Shown here: positions 11,560-23,466 of the stretch, piece by piece | Layout of the letters: the number at the start of each line of letters is the position of its first letter | Numbering within the stretch: position 1 is the first letter of the stretch | NCBI GenBank assembly: GCA_023313575.1 | Contig: JAJTTP010000012.1 | Coordinates: 124,001-188,000 of the forward strand | Length of the DNA: 64,000 nucleotides | Direction: 5' to 3' | Origin: Eutypella sp. D-1 | Lineage: Eukaryota > Ascomycota > Sordariomycetes > Xylariales > Diatrypaceae | Translations under genes and position numbers: made by a program | The notes under the pieces: model-generated | Database searches by the model: none | The model's input: only the letters and a program-made list of their open reading frames with translations | What the model was told of the DNA's origin: nothing

Positions 11560-12020
11560 TTTTAACTCGGATTTTTATTATTATTTATTATGTATTTATT
11601 ATAACCGGAGTTAATACGATATATTTAAATTTAATCCGAAGCAATTATAAAAAATTATATTTTAATATCGAAAACTGGAGTTAAAATTTAAAGTTACGGA
11701 AAAAAAAGTTAAAAAGGTAATTTTTAAAATAAACGTAAAATTTCGTTATTTACGTTGTTAAAAGCGTATATGGTATAAAAAAATAATAAAAGCGGTTTTT
11801 TATAATATTAATAATTTAAAAAGATTAAAAAAAAAAAAGCGTTAGGCGGAAAATACGCGTTTTACGGGGTTTATTAAAGCGTTTATAGATTTTAAGGTTA
11901 TTTTAAATTTTAATTAGTTTAAAATAAATATATCAGGTAATTTTAATTAAAATATTATTTTTATTAACGTTTCCGTTAATATTAATAAAAATTTTTTAAA
12001 AAACGTTAAACGTTTATTAA
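11560..12020 (+). pseudogene. Possible antisense coding relic inside the retrotransposon
   Basis: Read on the plus strand, opposite to pol, this stretch gives a lysine- and leucine-rich phrase containing RYLRC followed by a long charged, coiled-coil-like segment, broken by TAA/TAG codons that could come from CAA/CAG/TGG by RIP. Upstream are spaced Cys codons (or codons one RIP change from Cys). I cannot name the protein. The claim rests on a general protein-like pattern in very AT-rich DNA and is weak. Confidence 0.25.
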
Positions 12021-14209
12021 GTAATTAACGGGTTTTTATATGTTTTCGAAGTTATTATATCTTTTTTATTTAATTTTATATTTTATTCGTCCATTTTTTA
12101 TTTATATATTTAAGATTTTTTTTATTTTATATTTATTTATTTTTATTTCGACATTATTTCGTCCTGTTTTTATAATATTTATATTCGTTACGTTTTCGAA
12201 TAAGGAAATATAAAAGATTAAATAAATTTTAACTTTTAATAATAGGTTCAGTTTATAATTATTTTTTAATATTTTTTTAATAATTAGGTACGGTCCGATA
12301 TATTTATAATTAAGTTTTTTATTAAGTTATTTTATCGTGATATTTTTTATAGCTAAATAAACCATATTTTTTTCCGAAAAGGATAGTTTTTTTAACCTTT
12401 TTTAATTATAATATCGGTTTATTTATTAACGTATAAGTTCGAATTTCTTTTTTATTTTTTTATATAATTATTTAAGTTATTTTAATATTAATATAACTTT
12501 AATATTATCCGGTCTTTTTTTATAAACGTTTCGATAAACGTTTAAAATAAATCCGAAATTGGCGTTAATAAATATTATTTATATACTTTTATAATAAGTT
12601 ATATTATAAGCTAATTATGCGATAAATAATTATTTAATTTAATTATTTTATTTATAACTAATATATTATCGAAAATAAGTTTTTAATATTTAGTTAATTC
12701 GTTTTATTTATCCGTTTATTTAAAGTTTAAAAGCTGTTATAAATTTAAGGTTTAATCTTAATTTTATTATAAGATTTTACCAGAATTTCGATACGAATAT
12801 TATTTTTTTATCGGAGATAATTTCGAATAAAAAGCCGTATATTATTATAATATGTTATAAAAAAATATATGCCATTTATTTTGCGTCGGTATTTTTATTA
12901 TATAAGATAAAATAAAAAAACTTTATAAATCGGTTAACGATTACGAATATGCTGTTATAACCGTTATATATTATTAAATCTTTTAATATTAATAATTTAA
13001 TAATAAAATTAAATATAATAAACTTTTATAGTTATTTATTAATTAATAATAGTTATAATTTTCCGTAAGGCTTATATCGTTTTATTTTGGTTTTTTTATA
13101 TATATTATATCGTTATCGTATTTATTATATTATTAATTTTATTTTATCGAATATATAAGTCCGTTATAATTATTTAAAGATTTTATAATTTTTTAAGTGT
13201 CCGTATAAAAAATATTTGTGAATTTTTTATATTAATTATTCTTACAGTTCTTATGGTATTTATAACTTTTTTATTTATTTTTTTTATTAATAATTCGTTA
13301 TTATATTATTCGATTTATTTATATAAATTATTTTAAATGATTTTAATAACAGTAATTTATTATTATTTTAGGTATTTTTTTAGCGTTTATCGGAATACCG
13401 CGTGCTTAATTAATATATATTTTTTTTATAACAGGTTATTTATTAATAGTATTTATTTATCCGTTTTTTAATTTTTTTTTATAAATAATAATATAATCGA
13501 ATTCCGTAAAATATTTGGCGTATTATAATTATTTTCCGTTAAGGGTTTAAGTGGTAAAAAAGTATATAATATTTTTATAATCGGTATAAATTTTAATTTA
13601 ATGCATATTTTTTATAAAGTAATATTTAAATTCCTTAAATGCGTTAACGATAATAAGAAATTTTTTATCGTAAATTAGATAATTAAACTCGGTTTTAATA
13701 AGTTTATAAAAATAAAATACAATAAAGTATAATTTTCTTTTTTTATCTCGTTATTTAATTTATATTTTAAAAACGTAATCCAAAGCGTTAGTTTTTAATT
13801 TAACGGGTTTTTTAAAATCGTATATAATAAATATTAATTCGTTAATAATAACGTTTTTTAATTTTTTAAAAAATTTATTTATTTTATTAATTTATATAAA
13901 CCGTTTATCCTTTTTTATTAATTCCGTAAAAGGTGTTATAATATGTTTAAATCGTTATATAAATTTCTGATAATAATTTATTAAACCGAAAAAGGCTTAT
14001 ATTTTTTTTATATTAATAAGCACTTTTTAGTTTTTAATAATTACGATTTTTTTAAGGTTTATTTTAATATATTCGGGGGTAATAATATATCCGAGGAATT
14101 TTATTTTTTATATATAAAATATACTTTTTTCGGGTTTTATTAATAAGTTAACGTTTTATAATATTTATAATACTTTATATATATGTTTTTTATGCTATTC
14201 TTTTAATTT

Positions 14210-14248
14210 TAAATAAATAAGGATATTATTAAAATAATAAATAACGAA
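14210..14248 (-). pseudogene. Reverse transcriptase catalytic box, RIP-mutated
   Basis: Translated on the minus strand, the segment reads F-V-I-Y-Y-F-N-N-I-L-I-Y, which aligns with the Ty3/gypsy reverse-transcriptase signature in which the two N positions are the catalytic aspartates. GAT-to-AAT is a single G-to-A change each, as RIP makes. No open frame surrounds it. Confidence 0.75.
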
Positions 14249-17200
14249 AATATTAAAATATTTTCGTAATACGTAATTAATTATACGTTAAAACGATGTT
14301 AATACGTTAATTAATCCGAAAAGTATGATTAAATATTTAAATAAGCCGTATTTCGTTTTAAAAACTGTTTTTTATTTGTTTTTAGGTTTAATTTTAATAT
14401 GGTAATATCCGTTTTTAAGGTTTAAAGTAATAAATTATTTAGTTCCGTATAAGCGGTTTTTTATTTTAATAATAAATAGTAACGGTATTCGGTTTTTAAT
14501 AGTGATTTTATTTAATTATTAATAATCGATTATTAATTATAATTTACCGTTTTTTTTAAGCATAAATATAATAAAGTATCTTATTAATAATTTTAATCGT
14601 CGGATATATTTTTTTATTAATTTATTTTTAAGGTATTTTCGTAATTTTTTAAATTCGATTTTGTTAAAGTTATAGATTTTATAAAATCGTAACGTTTTTT
14701 TTTTTATAAAGATAATTTTATAATTTTATTCGTTACAGTTTAATAATTTTTCTTTAAATTTTTCGCGAAACATTTTATCGTATTAATAATATTATAATAA
14801 TACGTTACGTATTCGTGATATCGTTTTATTTTCTTTTTTTAAAATATTATTAAAAAAACGGAATCGTTATCGGATAAATACGATAATTTATTTAATCCTT
14901 TTTTTATATCTTTTTTCTTTAATTCGTTATGTTTTTTTTAATAAAGTGTTTATCGTGTTTTTATATCTATATTTATTATTTGTTAAATATTAAAATCTTT
15001 TTTTTAAATTATTATCGGTTTTTAAAAGATAAAGGAATATTATTTAGCTAATTTTTTAATTAATCGATAAATTATATTAATATAACTATAATTATTTAAA
15101 AATTATATTATATCTTTTTAAAAGCATAATATTAAAAATAACATTTTATTTTTATTTTTCGATATATATATTAAATTAATCGGTTTCCCGTAATATTTTT
15201 TTTTTCGTTATATTTAAAAGTATAATTTTCGGCTTTTGTTATATTATAAAAATGTTATTTTTTTTTTATAATAATTATAATTTATTATATAATTTTAAAG
15301 TTATATAATTACTATCGGCTCCGTTATTTATTATAACGGTATACCAGTTATTTTTAACTTTTATTCGTATTATAATATATCCGTATCGTTTTTAGGTTTT
15401 TAAAATAGCTTATAAATATCGTATTACGTTTTTAAACCTTATAATACCATTTTATAACCTTAATATAAACAGTTTTATTTTTTTAAATTTTTATTATAAA
15501 TTTATACGGCGTTATATAAGTTATTATAAAGTTTTTCCTTACTGGATTTTTTTTATACATACGGTTATTTTTTTATTATTAAATTTTCGTAAAAATATTT
15601 AAAGTTAATTTTATTAAAGGTTATCCTTTTTAATAAGTTTTTATAAACGTATAAATTAACGTTTAATAATTTATTTTTTTAATATCGGATTTTATATTTT
15701 TATTATTTAATCTTATTCCGGATTTTTATAATTTTTAGCATTTAATATATATATTTATTATAATAATATATTTAATATTTTCCGGGGTAAAATATTTTTT
15801 TTAGCCATTTTTAACCATACGGTATACAGTTAATATAACGTGTAATTTCTTTATATTATTATCGATCGGTTTCGTTTTTTTTTATTATAAAAAATCGAAT
15901 TTTTTTTTAACTATTTATTTAATTCGGTTAATAATACCGATTTTTCGTTCCTTATATTAATAGTATTCGTATTTTCGGTAATTAACGGGGTATTTTAAAA
16001 AATATAACGTCCGAGTTTAAATTTTTTAATTAATAAATTTATTTTAGTTACGAAATTATTATAAATAAATTTTAAATCGTTATTTTTTAAAACGTTATTA
16101 AGATCGTTTAACGTAAATGTTATATATTTTTTATAATTTATAATTTTATCGTTTTTTAAATTAATTAATTAATTATTATTTTTTTTTTTTACGAAATAAA
16201 TTTCCGTAAAAGCTTTTTTTTTATCGTTATTAAGGTATTTATTTTATTATTATTAACTTTATTATTTTATTACGGCTTAAATTAATTATTTAACTTTTTA
16301 TAATCTTTATTAATAAATATTATTATCCGAATATACGCGGCGGATTATTCCGAGCGTTTTTTTACCGGTAAAAAGTTATTTTTTTTCGGGTATAAGTTTT
16401 TAATTTCTATTTTATTTAAATCCTTTATATTTTTTTTTAAAATATTTTATTTTATTATAATTATAACATTTAATATATTGCTTATTTTTTTATATTATAT
16501 TAAGCGATATAAATCCTGGTGCCGTTCCGTAAAATATGTCGGTAAGTTTTTAATTTTAATTCTTATTATTTTAATATTTTTTAAATCTTTTAAATATATA
16601 ATATCTTTTTTTCTTTTAACGTTATTTAAATTATTTATTATCGATTTTAATTATTAAAATAACGAATTTATTAATAATACCTGGTTTATCGTATAAAATA
16701 ATCTTATTTTTAACCGCATTTTTAAATTTTCGGTAAAACGTATTAATAAAGGATTTATCGTTTTTTTAATCAGTTTTTATTATAAGCTATTTAAATTATG
16801 CGGCGTAAATATAAGCTGTTCCTTTTTATTTAAAGTTTAAAAGTTATTATATAACGGCTTAAACTTTATCCGGGTTTTTATAATTAGTTTTTCCCTTTTT
16901 TACGAAATTCTTATATTTTTCGAAAAAACGTTTAATTTTTATAATTTATTTTTTTTTCCATTTTTACGAAAATATTTAAAATAGGTTTAAATTATTAAGC
17001 TATTTTTCCGGTAAAGTATAAAATAATATCGAGAATTTTATCGGCTTTTTAAATTAATATATAACGTTATTAATATAAATAAGTTACGGCTATAATAAAA
17101 AAAAATCGTACAAAAGTAATGCTATTATAAGATCTAAGTTTTTTAAGCTTAAATTTAACGGGTATAATTTTTTAAATTACGGTTATAATCGCCGTTTATT

Positions 17201-17320
17201 CGATTTATTCGATTTATTTAAATAATAATTTAATAATTTATTAAAGTTTTTAATTTAAAAAAAATATTTTATCAGCTATTATTTAAAGTTAATAATATTA
17301 TTAAATAAAAGCTTATAACA

Positions 17321-17746
17321 TATAATAGCTGGTTTATTCTTAATTATTAATTTAATCGAAGGGTTTATATTAATAAAAATGTTAAGGTTTTAAATAATAA
17401 ATAATTACGTTTAGTAATAAAAAAAAAGGTGTTTTAAGTAATTAAGTTATATTATAAATTAATAAATTTAAAGATTATTTAAAAAAAAAGGTAATAAATA
17501 TAATTATATATTATTTATATCTTTTATTCTTAATATTAAAATACGATGTTAAATATTGGATTATTAAGATAATTAAGTTATTTAAGCTATTTAGGATTAT
17601 TAGGATAGCTAGGCTATCCAGGCTATCCTTTTTATTACGTGACCTAAATATGGCTTATTTTATCGTATATATCCTTTCCAGTGCCATGGTCAGGGATTGT
17701 TTATACCAATCCTATTTGGGCCCAATAACCTAGCCAGGTCATAACA
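17321..17746 (-). repeat. Long terminal repeat (5' LTR of the minus-strand element)
   Basis: 426 bp, direct repeat of 10870-11297. Its right part (about 17600-17746) is less mutated, keeping phrases such as CCAGGCTATCC and TTTGGGCCCAATAACC, and gives the best view of the original LTR sequence. Confidence 0.85.
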
Positions 17747-17751
17747 TTATA
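17747..17751. repeat. Target-site duplication, right copy (TTATA)
   Basis: Matches 10865-10869 directly outside the left LTR; see that entry for the caveat about AT-rich context. Confidence 0.5.
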
Positions 17752-17890
17752 AATTTTATCGATTTTATCGATTTTATTTATTTTATATATTTTATAAATT
17801 TTATTAATTTTATTAATTTTATTAATTTTATCTTATTAATTTTATCGATTTTATTAATTTTATAAATCCCATAAATCTTATAAATTATAA
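17752..17890. repeat. AT-rich low-complexity tract (right flank)
   Basis: Tandem variants of TTTTATTAATTTTATCGA, the same motif family as 10380-10864. It appears to be the other half of the tract split by the insertion. Normal composition resumes by about 17950. Confidence 0.7.
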
Positions 17891-18460
17891 GTACATAGCT
17901 TAAAAAAAATTACGTTATACCTTAATATAATAGTATGCAGTTACAATTTACTTAAGCGTTTACGTATATTATTTACTCCACAAAACTAGAATTATCGCAG
18001 TTATAGCTATGGCTACCGCTAGGCCATGCATGGTTAGACACAGTGGCTTTGATTGGCGCTAACTATCAAGCTCATACACCTAGTTCGACACCAACATTAC
18101 ATACAACTTCTGAGCTTTGCCGAAGCTATCTGGGCGTCTCAAGTGTAAATGGAGCATTGACGTAGGTACCTAAATACAGCCTTTTCCTGGCCAAGAACAT
18201 ATTTTGGAGTAATACCATATCTATTGTTCGATGTGCACGGCACACTGGATAATTAGGTGTCCAAGATTGGCCCGCCCGTACACCATCACACAAGTGGTGT
18301 GCTCAAACTATCAATCGCTGACTTTTTCAGAGCAATGCTGTGAGTGGGAAACAATTTCATTATTCGTAAATCCGTAACTAAAAACCATGGAAACACACAT
18401 ATCAAACATGCTAACTAGAGCCATAATGGTACAACTTCACTACACCAAGATCTTTCCCAC
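17891..18460. other. Intergenic, 3' side of the oxygenase gene
   Basis: AT content falls to normal over this stretch. It holds the presumed 3' end of the 2OG-oxygenase transcript. No gene or motif recognised. Confidence 0.5.
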
Positions 18461-19755
18461 CTAGTCATCATCGACCTCGTAGATCTCCTCCAGCATGGAC
18501 TCAATGAACTCCTTCTGCTCGGTCAAGAATTCCCTGATGTCGGGGATGTCGAAGGATCGTTTGGCCAGCTCACGGCGGGCCTCGGCCTTGCGCCTGGCGC
18601 GGACGCGCTCCTCGAGGACCTCTAGCCGGTAGTCGGTGTACTGGTGGTAGAGAGAGCTCAGCTCACTAATGGGACGGACACCGGTCAAGACGGACTCGTC
18701 CTTGACGAAGGGGGATCTGGGCCTGAGCGCCGTCACCATCGAAATGCGCTCCTTGCCGCCGAGGGCCTTCAGCGCCTGGTGCTCGATGTATCGACCCTGC
18801 AGGATTACGGCAGTTCCCTGATACACAGTTAGCTTGTGTAGGAGACGAACGGCTTGTTTCGACGGTGCGCGCGTGTGTGGAAGGGTAGAAGGCACCCGGG
18901 GGGAGGTTGGCTTGTCAGAGGTTACTCACCATGGAAGGTCCACGGACCTTCATCATCTCGCCGCTGGGGGTCCTCAACACCGTCTCGCCACCGATCATCC
19001 CCGAACAGTCAGAAAGCATGACGACGCAGACGAACGGGAAACTGTCGTAGTGCCAGGCCACTGTAGAGACATCAGGACCGTCGGTACCCTTGGCGAGTTC
19101 AACGCTCTCATTTTCGCTGTTGGCGGAGATGTTGATGTTGCCGACCTCCCAGTCGAAGCTGGGGACTAAGTCAATCCCAGCGACCTCGGAGATCTTCGCT
19201 AGAAGCTCTGGCGAGTGCCAGGCATCGTAGGTGAACGGGGCATGTCTGCACAGACGCCAACTATTTAGCTAGTGTCCCATAGAAAAGAAAAGAATAAGAG
19301 GTTTGGGGTACATAAAAGAAGAGTGGATTTTATTTGACTTACTCATGGCCCAATCCGCGAATCATGTTTTTGTTGAAGGTGGAACAGTACTGACGTTCAC
19401 GCACAGCATAGTCGCTAAAGGCCTCGGCGCGCATCTGCCGGATGGCCTCCTCGCTGAAGAGCTGGAAGGGCTCAGACACGGCATTTGGCGATATCCCCTC
19501 GCCCTCGAGACCGATCTCCTTCATGCTGTAGATCTTGCGGGGTGGCTGGTAGGCCAGGTGCTTCTCAGGATTCCAGGGCACCCGCTCCACGCCCCGCTCG
19601 CCGTCGATCAGCCATTGCGGGAGCCGGTTGGTGGGCCGCGTGGCTCGCTTGGTCTTGGGCCCTACGACCTTGGGCGGAGCCTTTTTCACGCGGCCAGCCT
19701 TGATCTTGCTAGGGAAAACAGCGGGGGTGCGAGTCTCAATGATAGTGCCGGGCAT
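18461..19755 (-). CDS. Fe(II)/2-oxoglutarate oxygenase-like protein
   Basis: Three exons: 19755-19343, 19245-18930 and 18817-18461, giving 361 residues; introns have GTAAGT/GTGAGT donors and GCAG/TCAG acceptors. The double-stranded beta-helix iron site is recognisable: His203-x-Asp205 in AWHYDSFPF, distal His256 in RYIEHQAL, and Arg267 in KERISM as the likely 2-oxoglutarate anchor. A basic, proline-rich N-terminus of about 80 residues and a long charged, coiled-coil C-terminus flank the domain. Substrate is unknown; this is a fungal family without a clear characterised member that I can name. An in-frame ATG at 19899 would add 48 residues, but it overlaps a TATA box (19898-19907), so the ATG at 19755 is preferred. 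Confidence 0.78.
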
Positions 19756-19897
19756 CTTGAATGATGTGTTTGGTGGCGGGTGAAGAGGTGTGAGTATAAG
19801 AAGATATTGCTTTGTACTCGCTGCTGTGTAGTAGACTATGCTATGAGAATGGTTTGTTGATAGTTTCGATGTTATGGTTCGAGGTTCATGCCGGGTC

Positions 19898-19907
19898 ATA
19901 TATATAG
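19898..19907 (-). promoter_or_regulatory. TATA box of the 2OG-oxygenase gene
   Basis: TATATATATG on the minus strand, about 145 bp upstream of the chosen start. It rules against the in-frame ATG that overlaps it being used. Confidence 0.5.
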
Positions 19908-22557
19908 ATGGAAATCAGTGGCTTGTACCACATACCCTCTCAAACAAAATGAAGTTATACCCCACAGCTTGGTAGGCCGTTATAGGAGTATCTGGGGATA
20001 TCTGGGGATTCGGGGCTAGCCCGACGTCAAACCCCATAAGATCCATATCACGATGCCTTCACCTGTAACAATCAATGACACATCACGTATCAGTCGTCAC
20101 AGGGTCAGGGCAGACGAGAAAGGGGGTCAGCGATGTCAAAGTGGAGACTCGGTTGAGCCTCCGAGATTCTAGACCATCTGCAGCTTCGATCAAATGATCA
20201 CATGCCTGATCACTCGACGGTAAATACCTCAGGGGAGGCCTCGGAGCAGGTACCGAGATAGTTGTAGTGGCTCGGATCGCAGGTATTGTCAGGCTCGGGA
20301 ATGGATCCCGAGCTAATCCGCCCCTTATCGAGATCACTTGGAAGCGATTGGTATCAATGCATGTTAGGTCACGCTAGAATAACTTGATAACTTCTGCATA
20401 CTTATGATGTAGTATCTAGGTGCCAAAAAGCGATGTTGATCAGCATTTGTGCATGCGTTGGGCATAACTCAGCTTCAGGGTGAGAAGGCTGCCTGATCAG
20501 CTCGGCTGTAATGGTATATCTAGGGGCAGAGCATGAAACCGGAAGGGTATCCCCGAATAAACACGCGATTGTCAGTACTCGGAGCATCCCGAGTACGCTG
20601 GGTTCTTCAAAAGGTTGATAGAGTTAACCTCTTGCCGAGGCACCGCAAAATCTAATACTTGGTCTGATAATATCCCTGGTCAGCTTGCGATTTCGGGCCG
20701 GGAGCTATCCGAAGATAAAGCCCTTGACTACGGGATTTCCGAGCACATAGCAACAATAATGGCGGCTGCTGTCAAACACTATTAGAAGTTTCTTAAACAT
20801 TCATAGATGCTACCACGATACAAATAAATAGGATTTCCGATGTTAGTGTCGGAGCAAGTTAGAAATAGGCTCCACGCCGACGCAAATAGACTTCGGAACC
20901 TTCGCAGTACTTAAGAGTCATCTAAGCCATCCGATTACTTGTCAATTGACTTTGAAGTCGATTTGGTTTCTTCTTTGGTTCTCTCCCTTTGACTTAAAAT
21001 CCATTAGGAGGTGCACTCGGGTTGATTCTTCCCAAATGTTTCCGATCAAGACTATGGTTGTGAAACCAGAATTCTACAATATCGTCCTTACTACGGACTT
21101 GGTGGTTAATATTATTGTATCGAAAATATGCCACTACGATGCAAAGGCTCATTTTGTAATTGGGTAACTCGAAGTGATGCGCCCTCATTCATGTCTCGAT
21201 AGTCGATATTACTATATCTTGATAATATAATCGGGATTTTCCCTGATCCATGGTGGCGAAACTAGTAGTTTTAGCACTATTAAAGCAATCAGGCACATAT
21301 CATGATAAGCATTTTTGTAACCTCACGTCCGCACTATACACTTCGTGAGGTAGATCTTAGTATATGCAACAAGAGTATTCGTGGCATAACAAGACATGGA
21401 CCACTATAACATTACACCCAAAAACGATCCTATCCACTCCTGGATTGGACACTTTTCTTGAGAGTACGTAGCCCATTAGCTATCTCATCCATACAGTGAC
21501 AGTTCCTATAAGTGGTCGAATATCTCGTATCACAACAGGAAGGATGGAAAAACGTTGTAGGGCATTAAGAGGTTGCATGTGGTGTTACAAGAGACCTATT
21601 CCTATAGGGAGCGCTTCTTGTCTACTTCTCAAGTTCATAACAGCCTTGGGGACTTTTAACGTGGAAGATTCTACGAGCCTTATATAAGTACTATAAGTTT
21701 AGCGTTAGATTCAGTGAATGGCTCTATTATATCACGACAAGAGGATTATAGTGATATATACCGAGAACTACAATATGCCACAAGGAGAGAAGGGGTAATT
21801 ACTAGTTGCAGGTAAGGAGGGATATCCCTCCACATATACCCAGGCGATCTCCCGGCCTTAGGCTTCTTGCTGCTACTAACTCCGATCTTTCCCCCTACAG
21901 TGGCTCCACTTAAAGAGGCTCAACTGACCGTGACACCGGGCTAATGGCGAAGTCAGTAATCACCAGCAAATCCTTGGTGTTGAGTGCTTCTTCAACTTCA
22001 GCATCTCCTCCTTTTGTTTTATGTGCGTCTCCGCTTCTGCCTTTCTTTCCTTTTTCTTTCTCTTCAGAAATCACAGTAGGTAGGCAGTCTCATCACTTGA
22101 AACATCACTTGAAAGAGGGGCACTAGGCACCTTCCAGTATATGTATTTGTGACATCTATCCTCGTACATCATATTAAAAACCATCCCGTGTTGTACAAAT
22201 GCAGTACCTAGTTAAAGGGGGCCCGAAAAAGGGAAGGTGGGCCGTATGAAAGAGGCTGATGAGTGAAGAGTGGCCGGCCAGTTCCCATGAGATCCGTTCC
22301 CCCATATTCGCCCTCCCCTCCCCTTCTCCAATGTATTCTTTTTATCTACCATCGGCCTCGTAAATGCAAAATCCTGTAACGCTACATGGGCAGTTTCAAA
22401 ATCATACAATACCTTCCCCTTCCAACACCTACCCTATTATACACACACATACATAACTAGCAACTCGGGGCCGGCATCGGTCCGTCGGGTACCGGGCCTA
22501 TGATGAAGGGCATTTAGGGCTTATTTTATGTGTCAATCGATCGGTCGTGATAATGCT
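19908..22557. other. Gene-poor intergenic region
   Basis: 2.6 kb with no open frame over 85 codons that shows a motif and no recognisable repeat pair. C/T-rich runs occur near 22010-22070 and 22310-22330. It may hold old degraded repeats, but none could be identified by eye. Confidence 0.5.
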
Positions 22558-23466
22558 TTAGTTGCTCGGGCCGCCCTTCTGAGCGCCCTCGCCCTCGCCA
22601 CCCTTGGGGTCCTCGCGCGGGTCCTCGCTGAGCGTCTTCTTAGAGGGGGCATCGGAAGAGGAAGACAAGGCCTTAGTCTCCCCTCCTCTGGCCTATATTT
22701 CAACCGGGACCTTTCGCGTTAGCCCAGTACTGTGTTTTTCTTTCGCACTACTTCATCCACCACTCACTCTCACCGTGGATGGCCCATGAACCCAATAATG
22801 ACGAAGTGAAAGGGGGCTAGGGCTAGCTCACCTGCGCATTGGCTTCCTCAGTACCTTCCTTCTTCTCGTCCCGCTTCTCAGCGAGACTCGCATTGTCAGC
22901 CGACGGAGGCGGCACGTCCTGGCCCGTGGCATCCGTTTGGTGGGCGGTGGGGTTTCCATCCTCTGTGGCAGTCGCTTCTGCGCCCTTGGACTCCTTCTCA
23001 TCGCCACTATCACTGTTAGCGGAAGAAGGAGATGACTCTGACTCCTTCTCAACCGCGGGCGCCTCCTCCTCCGGCGAGGTCGGCGCGCCTGACGGCGTGT
23101 GCTCGCCGCTGTCGTGTGCGCTACCCGATGTCTTGGGTTTCGATTTGCCGCTCAGCAACCACGCGAGCGCGGGTACGGTGAAGGCGACGGAGCCGATGAG
23201 CCTGGGAAAAGGTATCCAAATGTGTTAACGCTCTGTGGTGTCATCGTCCCCATCTTCCTAGTTTGGGAAAATTTCTTCCCGGATCGAGAAAATCGGGGAC
23301 GGGCTTACCATGGCAGCTCGCTGCTCTGTTCGGGACCTCCGTGGCCGCTCGCGTAGCCCCTCCGGGCAGCGGGCCGGAGGAGTTGACGGGATGCCTGGCG
23401 CGAGACTGGGAGCGCTGCGCGCAGGTTGGTGCGCAGGGCGAGGAAGGCTCGGGATGACGAGGCCAT
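22558..23466 (-). CDS. Predicted mitochondrial single-pass membrane protein
   Basis: Three exons: 23466-23309, 23201-22832 and about 22692-22558, giving roughly 220 residues. The first 40 residues are rich in Arg, Ala and Ser without acids and end RRGYASG, a typical mitochondrial presequence with a processing-peptidase site. Residues 52-70 (PWLIGSVAFTVPALAWLL) form one hydrophobic segment. The remaining 150 residues are low-complexity, rich in Ser, Glu, Lys and Pro, and presumably exposed to the matrix or intermembrane space. The last acceptor is uncertain: three AGs (TATAG at 22693, and two further downstream) all keep the frame and shift the junction by at most seven residues. I do not recognise a named family; the SSELPWLIG...VPA pattern looks conserved in filamentous fungi (recollection, not checked). 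Confidence 0.65.

Larger units (their letters stand above)
10870..17746 (-). mobile_element. RIP-degraded Ty3/gypsy-type LTR retrotransposon
   Basis: About 6.9 kb: two direct LTRs flank a 6-kb interior with no surviving open frame. Orientation is minus: just inside the left LTR is a polypyrimidine run (11301-11313) which on the minus strand is the polypurine tract expected before a 3' LTR, and read on the minus strand the LTRs begin TGTTAT. On the minus strand at 14210-14248 the reverse-transcriptase box of Ty3/gypsy elements is still readable, with both catalytic Asp codons turned to Asn codons, exactly what G-to-A RIP would do. CpA and TpG are almost absent and TpA is abundant throughout, the RIP signature. 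Gag should lie toward 17.3 kb and RNase H/integrase toward 11.3 kb, but these were not recognised. The element is dead. Confidence 0.85.

Noticed and set aside
19756..19899. 48-residue N-terminal extension of the 2OG oxygenase
   Set aside because: Its ATG overlaps the TATA box, so it would lie upstream of the likely transcription start.
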